DNA from: Pseudomonas tolaasii NCPPB 2192
GTDB lineage: Bacteria; Pseudomonadota; Gammaproteobacteria; Pseudomonadales; Pseudomonadaceae
DNA length: 64,000 nt
Assembly (NCBI RefSeq): GCF_002813445.1
Contig: NZ_PHHD01000001.1
Span: forward strand, 2,790,001 to 2,854,000
Direction of reading: 5' to 3'
Shown one piece after another: positions 60,362 through 64,000 of this stretch; within the stretch, counting starts at the first letter, position 1, and the number at the start of each line of letters is the position of its first letter. Under the pieces are notes generated by a model. The model did not search any database. It saw only the letters and a program-made list of their open reading frames with translations, and was not told the origin of the DNA. A program made the translations under genes and the position numbers.

Positions 60362-60840
60362 GCGCGCTGGCTGTTTGCTTGTTGCTGGCCGTGGTGTGGC
60401 AGGTGCAGGCCTGGCGTTATGGCGCGCAACTTGAGCGGCAAACGGTTGCTCAAGCGCAGGCGCTCAGCCAGCAAAGCGCGTTTGCCTTGCATCAGCAGCA
60501 ATTGGCGCAAAACAAACGGCTGGCGCTGGAGCAGCAGCTCGATGCCAGCGACCGGCAACATACTCAGGAGTTGAACGATGCTCAGCGTAATCAGGCTGCT
60601 CTGCGTGACCGTCTGGCCACTGCTGATGTGCGGTTGTCAGTCCTTCTTGACGCCGGCGACCCCGGCGGCGGTTGTGCAATGCCAGCCGCCACCACCGCCG
60701 GCGGCGTGGTTCATGCAGCCGCGCGAGCCCGACTTGACCCGGCGCATGCTCAACGAATTATCGGCATCACCGACGACGGTGATAATGCCGTGATCGCCTT
60801 GCGTGCGTGTCAGGCTTACGTGCACGCCGTCGCCCGTTAG
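60349..60840 (+). CDS. Inner-membrane spanin (Rz-like)
   Basis: A 163-residue i-spanin starting MRYVGALAVCLLLAVVWQVQ, an N-terminal membrane helix, then a coiled-coil periplasmic part rich in Gln/Ala/Leu (QTVAQAQALSQQSAFALHQQ, LDASDRQHTQELNDAQRNQA). Together with the embedded o-spanin it fuses inner and outer membranes for final lysis. It is the last gene of the island. Confidence 0.85.
   Translation: MRYVGALAVCLLLAVVWQVQAWRYGAQLERQTVAQAQALSQQSAFALHQQQLAQNKRLALEQQLDASDRQHTQELNDAQRNQAALRDRLATADVRLSVLLDAGDPGGGCAMPAATTAGGVVHAAARARLDPAHAQRIIGITDDGDNAVIALRACQAYVHAVAR
60578..60793 (+). CDS. Outer-membrane spanin (Rz1-like lipoprotein), nested in Rz
   Basis: A 71-residue lipoprotein in the +1 frame entirely within the i-spanin gene. 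Short signal MLSVIRLLCVTVWPLLMCGC ends in a lipobox-like LMCGC, then a proline-rich segment (CQPPPPPAAWF). Typical nested Rz1 architecture as in lambda. Confidence 0.78.
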   Translation: MLSVIRLLCVTVWPLLMCGCQSFLTPATPAAVVQCQPPPPPAAWFMQPREPDLTRRMLNELSASPTTVIMP

Positions 60841-60921
60841 CGTCTTGATTCAAGTCTGTTCTTGCGTGTGCAAATTGCTCCTGTAGGGTAGGCGAACCCC
60901 CGCCCTTTCCTGGAGACGACC

Positions 60922-61422
60922 GTGAAGGAAATCACTCAACTGGCCGCTGAACTGGGTCGCCGTCTGCAAGTGCTCAATGCCCATGTCACCACGGCCGAAT
61001 CCTGCACCGGCGGCGGTATTGCCGAAGCCATTACGCGCATTCCGGGGAGTTCGGCCTGGTTTGAGGCTGGTTACGTCACCTATTCCAATCGGCAGAAAAC
61101 CCGGCAGTTGGGTGTGCCTGAAGAGCTGTTCGCCAAAGTCGGCGCAGTCAGCCAGGAAGTGGTGGAAGCAATGGTGCGCGGCGCGCAGGAAAAAAGCCTC
61201 GCGCGCTTTGCCGTGGCGGTCAGCGGTGTGGCCGGGCCGGACGGTGGTTCGCCCGACAAACCGGTGGGCACCGTATGGTTGGCATTTGGCGTGGGCGAGA
61301 ACGTGACGGCCGAGCGGGCGCACTTCACCGGCAACCGCGACGAGGTCCGCCGACAAACGGTAAAGGCCGCGCTGGAGGGTTTGTTGCGACGAGCTGCAGC
61401 AGAAATCGAAAATCAGGGGTAG
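60922..61422 (+). CDS. pncC: Nicotinamide-nucleotide amidohydrolase PncC (CinA C-domain)
   Basis: A 166-residue CinA-type enzyme deamidating NMN, starting GTG at 60922 (VKEITQLAAELGRRL). Motif TAESCTGGGIAEAIT with the catalytic Ser and the C-terminal GVAGPDGGSPDKPVGTVWLA are typical; the longer N-terminal MoaB-like domain of full CinA is absent, as in other pseudomonads. It lies at the right border of the tailocin island and 85 nt before recA. Confidence 0.93.
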   Translation: MKEITQLAAELGRRLQVLNAHVTTAESCTGGGIAEAITRIPGSSAWFEAGYVTYSNRQKTRQLGVPEELFAKVGAVSQEVVEAMVRGAQEKSLARFAVAVSGVAGPDGGSPDKPVGTVWLAFGVGENVTAERAHFTGNRDEVRRQTVKAALEGLLRRAAAEIENQG

Positions 61423-61449
61423 GCGATCCCGGATCTTTGTGGAACAATA

Positions 61450-61465
61450 CTGTCTACTTATACAG
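61450..61465. promoter_or_regulatory. LexA (SOS) box upstream of recA
   Basis: CTGTCTACTTATACAG matches CTGT-N8-ACAG exactly, with TA/GT flanks, 42-57 nt before the recA start. Strong prediction. Confidence 0.9.
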
Positions 61466-61506
61466 GTGTTGGCCGACCAGGCCTTATTGATTACGTGAGG
61501 ACTTTA

Positions 61507-62565
61507 ATGGACGACAACAAGAAGAAAGCCTTGGCTGCGGCCCTGGGTCAGATCGAACGTCAATTCGGCAAGGGTGCCGTAATGCGTATGGGCGATCACG
61601 ACCGTCAGGCGATCCCGGCTATTTCCACGGGCTCTCTGGGTCTGGACATCGCGCTCGGCATTGGCGGCCTGCCAAAAGGCCGTATCGTTGAAATCTATGG
61701 TCCTGAATCTTCCGGTAAAACGACCCTGACCCTGTCGGTGATTGCCCAGGCACAAAAAATGGGCGCCACTTGCGCGTTCGTCGATGCCGAGCACGCCCTG
61801 GACCCAGAGTACGCCGGCAAGCTGGGCGTCAACGTTGACGACCTGCTGGTTTCCCAGCCGGACACCGGTGAGCAAGCCCTGGAAATCACCGACATGCTGG
61901 TGCGCTCCAACGCCATCGACGTGATCGTGGTCGACTCCGTGGCAGCCCTGGTACCGAAGGCTGAAATCGAAGGCGAAATGGGTGACATGCACGTTGGCCT
62001 GCAAGCCCGTCTGATGTCCCAGGCGCTGCGTAAAATCACCGGTAACATCAAGAATGCCAACTGCCTGGTGATCTTCATCAACCAGATCCGCATGAAGATC
62101 GGCGTGATGTTCGGCAGCCCGGAAACCACCACGGGTGGTAACGCGTTGAAGTTCTACGCTTCGGTCCGTCTGGATATCCGCCGTACTGGCGCGGTGAAGG
62201 AAGGTGACGAGGTGGTGGGCAGCGAAACCCGCGTTAAAGTCGTGAAGAACAAGGTGGCCCCGCCATTCCGTCAGGCCGAATTCCAGATTCTCTACGGCAA
62301 GGGTATCTACCTGAACGGTGAGATGATCGACCTGGGCGTGCTGCACGGTTTTGTCGAGAAATCCGGTGCCTGGTATGCCTACAACGGCAGCAAGATCGGT
62401 CAGGGCAAGGCCAACTCGGCCAAGTTCCTGGCGGACAACCCGGACATCGCAGCCACGCTTGAGAAGCAGATTCGCGACAAGCTGCTGACTGCAGCGCCAG
62501 ACGTGAAAGCGGCCGCCAACCGTGAGCCGGTTGACGAGATGGAAGAAGTCGACACTGACATCTGA
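61507..62565 (+). CDS. recA: Recombinase RecA
   Basis: A 352-residue recombinase. Start MDDNKKKALAAALGQIERQF at 61507 (an in-frame upstream ATG adds MRTL). Walker A is EIYGPESSGKTTLTLSVIAQ, L1 region PKAEIEGEMGDMHVGLQARL, L2 INQIRMKIGVMFGSPETTTG. C-terminal acidic tail ends EEVDTDI. It processes recombination, SOS LexA cleavage and, by family analogy, the tailocin repressor at 35816. recX follows after 8 nt. Confidence 0.97.
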   Translation: MDDNKKKALAAALGQIERQFGKGAVMRMGDHDRQAIPAISTGSLGLDIALGIGGLPKGRIVEIYGPESSGKTTLTLSVIAQAQKMGATCAFVDAEHALDPEYAGKLGVNVDDLLVSQPDTGEQALEITDMLVRSNAIDVIVVDSVAALVPKAEIEGEMGDMHVGLQARLMSQALRKITGNIKNANCLVIFINQIRMKIGVMFGSPETTTGGNALKFYASVRLDIRRTGAVKEGDEVVGSETRVKVVKNKVAPPFRQAEFQILYGKGIYLNGEMIDLGVLHGFVEKSGAWYAYNGSKIGQGKANSAKFLADNPDIAATLEKQIRDKLLTAAPDVKAAANREPVDEMEEVDTDI

Positions 62566-62573
62566 AGCAAACG

Positions 62574-63041
62574 ATGACCGTTGTACTGGATACACTCGTC
62601 GCTGTTCGGCGCACCGCAATGGACCTGCTCGCTCGCCGCGAGCATGGTCGAGTCGAGCTGACGCGTAAACTGCGTCAGCGCGGCGCGGAGCCCGAAATGA
62701 TCGAAACAGCCCTCGACCGTTTAACGGAAGAGGGGCTGTTGTCGGAAGCCCGTTACCTCGAAAGCTTTGTCTCCTACCGAGCCCGCTCCGGTTACGGCCC
62801 AGCGCGAATTCGCGAAGAGCTGAGCCAGCGCGGCCTGCAACGCGCGGATATCGACCTTGCTTTGCGTGAGTGTGGCATCAGTTGGCAATCGCAGCTTGAA
62901 GACACCTGGCGCCGCAAGTTCTCTGGCCACCTCCCGATAGATGCCAAGGAGCGAGCGAAGCAAGGACGCTTTTTGAGTTATCGCGGGTTTTCGATGGACA
63001 TGATCAGCCGGCTCTTGAGTGGTCGCGATCTGGACGATTAA
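62574..63041 (+). CDS. recX: RecA regulatory protein RecX
   Basis: A 155-residue RecX (MTVVLDTLVAVRRTAMDLLA) with three-helix repeats RRTAMDLLARREHGRVELTR, ETALDRLTEEGLLSEARYLE and QSQLEDTWRRKFSGHLPIDA-type. It blocks RecA filament growth. Operon with recA. Confidence 0.95.
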   Translation: MTVVLDTLVAVRRTAMDLLARREHGRVELTRKLRQRGAEPEMIETALDRLTEEGLLSEARYLESFVSYRARSGYGPARIREELSQRGLQRADIDLALRECGISWQSQLEDTWRRKFSGHLPIDAKERAKQGRFLSYRGFSMDMISRLLSGRDLDD

Positions 63042-63060
63042 AAACAGAGGCGGGCCCTTT

Positions 63061-63110
63061 TGTGGCGAGGGAGCTTGCTCCCGCTGGGCTGCGAAGCGGC
63101 CCCACTTCGC
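63061..63110. repeat. Single REP unit
   Basis: TGTGGCGAGGGAGCTTGCTC followed by CCGCTGGGCTGCGAAGCGGC. One unit of the 1128 family without an obvious inverted partner in the 3' gap. Confidence 0.75.
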
Positions 63111-63159
63111 AGACTCATCAGAACCAGAATCAACACAACCAAAATCAACACAAATAGAA

Positions 63160-63192
63160 AGGCCCACTATGAAAATAGTGGGCCTTTTTTTT
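63160..63192. terminator. Terminator between recX and the LOG gene
   Basis: AGGCCCACTAT-GAAA-ATAGTGGGCCT, an 11-bp stem with eight T; A-run on the left may serve the convergent gene. Confidence 0.9.
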
Positions 63193-63206
63193 GGGCCTTA
63201 AAAAAC

Positions 63207-64000
63207 TCAGGCCGGTTGCGGCGCGACTCGCTGCTGAGCCTTGCCCTGAGCCTGAGCCCAGTTTTCCGGCAGGTTGATGTAATCCACCAACTCACGCAGC
63301 CGGCCTTGATCACGGCCGTTGAAATTGAACACCAATCGCGTCAAATGGCTGAACCTTGGTTCATCATGTTCTTCGCCCGTGTACGCGAGTTGTTGAAACT
63401 CCCCACTCACACGCAAACTCGCAAACTCGCCCTGCAAATGCGCCAGTGCATGCTCGCTGAGCGGGTGATTCATGCGCACCACAAACTCACGCTTCAGCCA
63501 GCGCGTGGAGTGGAAGTTGGCGTAGAACCTGTTGATTTCATCCACGGCTTCTTCAGCGCTGTGCACAAGCCGCACCAGTTTGAGGTCGGTGGGCAAGATG
63601 TAGCGGTTGGCTTCCAGCTGGCTGCGGATAAAGTCCAGCGCGCCTTGCCAGAATCCACCGCCGGGCGCATCCAGCAATACCACCGGTACCAGCGGGCTTT
63701 TGCCGGTCTGGATCAGTGTCAGTACCTCCAGCGCTTCATCCAAAGTGCCGAAGCCTCCCGGGCAAAGCACCAGTGCGTCGGCTTCCTTGACGAAGAACAG
63801 CTTGCGGGTAAAGAAGAAATGGAAGGACAGCAGGTTCCCGGTGCCGTCGATGGTCGGGTTGGCGTGCTGCTCGAATGGCAGCGTGATGTTGAAGCCCAGA
63901 CTGTGCTCCAGGCCCGCACCTTCGTGGGCCGCGGCCATGATGCCGCCGCCCCCACCGGTGATCACCATCAGGTCGGATTTGGCCAGCATCGCGCCAACCT
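63207..64000 (-). CDS. LOG-family protein (Rossmann, PGGxGT), cut by window end
   Basis: About 264 C-terminal residues are visible; the gene opens beyond position 64000, and an ATG at 63989 is probably internal. Motifs: MVITGGGGGIMAAAHEGAGL and CPGGFGTLDEALEVLTLIQT, the LOG signature (PGGxGTxxE). Such proteins hydrolyse nucleoside monophosphates to base plus ribose phosphate or are of unknown function. C-terminal extension of about 130 residues (RWLKREFVVRMNHPLSEHAL) puts it in the larger TIGR00730-like branch. Substrate unknown. Confidence 0.82.
   Translation of the reverse strand, partial: VGAMLAKSDLMVITGGGGGIMAAAHEGAGLEHSLGFNITLPFEQHANPTIDGTGNLLSFHFFFTRKLFFVKEADALVLCPGGFGTLDEALEVLTLIQTGKSPLVPVVLLDAPGGGFWQGALDFIRSQLEANRYILPTDLKLVRLVHSAEEAVDEINRFYANFHSTRWLKREFVVRMNHPLSEHALAHLQGEFASLRVSGEFQQLAYTGEEHDEPRFSHLTRLVFNFNGRDQGRLRELVDYINLPENWAQAQGKAQQRVAPQPA

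Noticed and set aside
35816..60840. Intact prophage
   Set aside because: No integrase, terminase, portal, capsid, replication genes or attachment repeats were seen; only tails, lysis genes and a regulator.

Overview
The window is a GC-rich, housekeeping-dense stretch of a Pseudomonas chromosome, most likely from the P. fluorescens group. The evidence is gene content and order (glp regulon, argF, grxD-bfr-bfd-peroxiredoxin-rnt-pyrC-motY-argG, nth-rsxB-metG-apbC, fdxA-mutS, pncC-recA-recX), an RsmZ-type small RNA with a GacA upstream site, and several REP/REPIN palindromes. The species assignment is inference from synteny and motif recognition; no search was run.

Layout. 1-4.8 kb: acidic amino-acid uptake (aauS fragment, aatPMQJ, all minus) with a sigma-54 promoter and AauR-type operators. 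4.9-8.1 kb: a TonB-dependent siderophore receptor with a Fur-box candidate, and a divergent Sel1-repeat gene. 8.2-13.3 kb: glpD, glpR, glpK, glpF (minus) with GlpR-operator candidates and a Crc/Hfq motif before glpF. 13.6-19.2 kb: ybaK, an iron-type ABC ATPase, argF, a molybdopterin oxidoreductase and grxD. 19.3-25.3 kb: bfr/bfd iron storage, a 2-Cys peroxiredoxin, rnt, pyrC, motY and argG. 25.3-32.0 kb: an AT-rich gap, a LuxR-type response regulator, a PA3496-like small protein, nth, an orphan rsxB, metG and apbC. 32.1-35.6 kb: rsmZ, fdxA and mutS. 35.8-60.8 kb: a tailocin island. 60.9-64 kb: pncC, recA, recX and a LOG-family gene cut by the window end.

The island between mutS and pncC/recA holds no integrase, capsid, portal, terminase or replication gene. 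It reads as two complete contractile-tail modules in tandem on one strand. The first follows P2/R-pyocin order (terminator-like gene, V, W, J, I, short split fibre, chaperone, sheath, tube, E/E', tape measure, U, X, D). The second follows phage Mu order (gp37 to gp50). A LexA-like repressor lies in front, one holin opens the run, and one endolysin plus nested spanins close it, so both particles probably share one promoter and one lysis cassette. RecA, needed for cleavage of such repressors, is encoded just downstream.

The most unusual signals are in the roughly 430-nt leader of the island. Three 14-bp ATGCAT-type operators surround a TTGACT-N17-TATTCT promoter. Downstream come five CANGGANG motifs about 22 nt apart, four of them in mini-hairpin loops, which is the recognition pattern of RsmA/RsmE proteins. 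An intrinsic terminator then precedes the first gene. This suggests post-transcriptional or attenuation control, or an RsmZ-like decoy RNA released on induction. Both tail modules also carry classical -1 frameshift heptamers in the tail-assembly chaperone genes.
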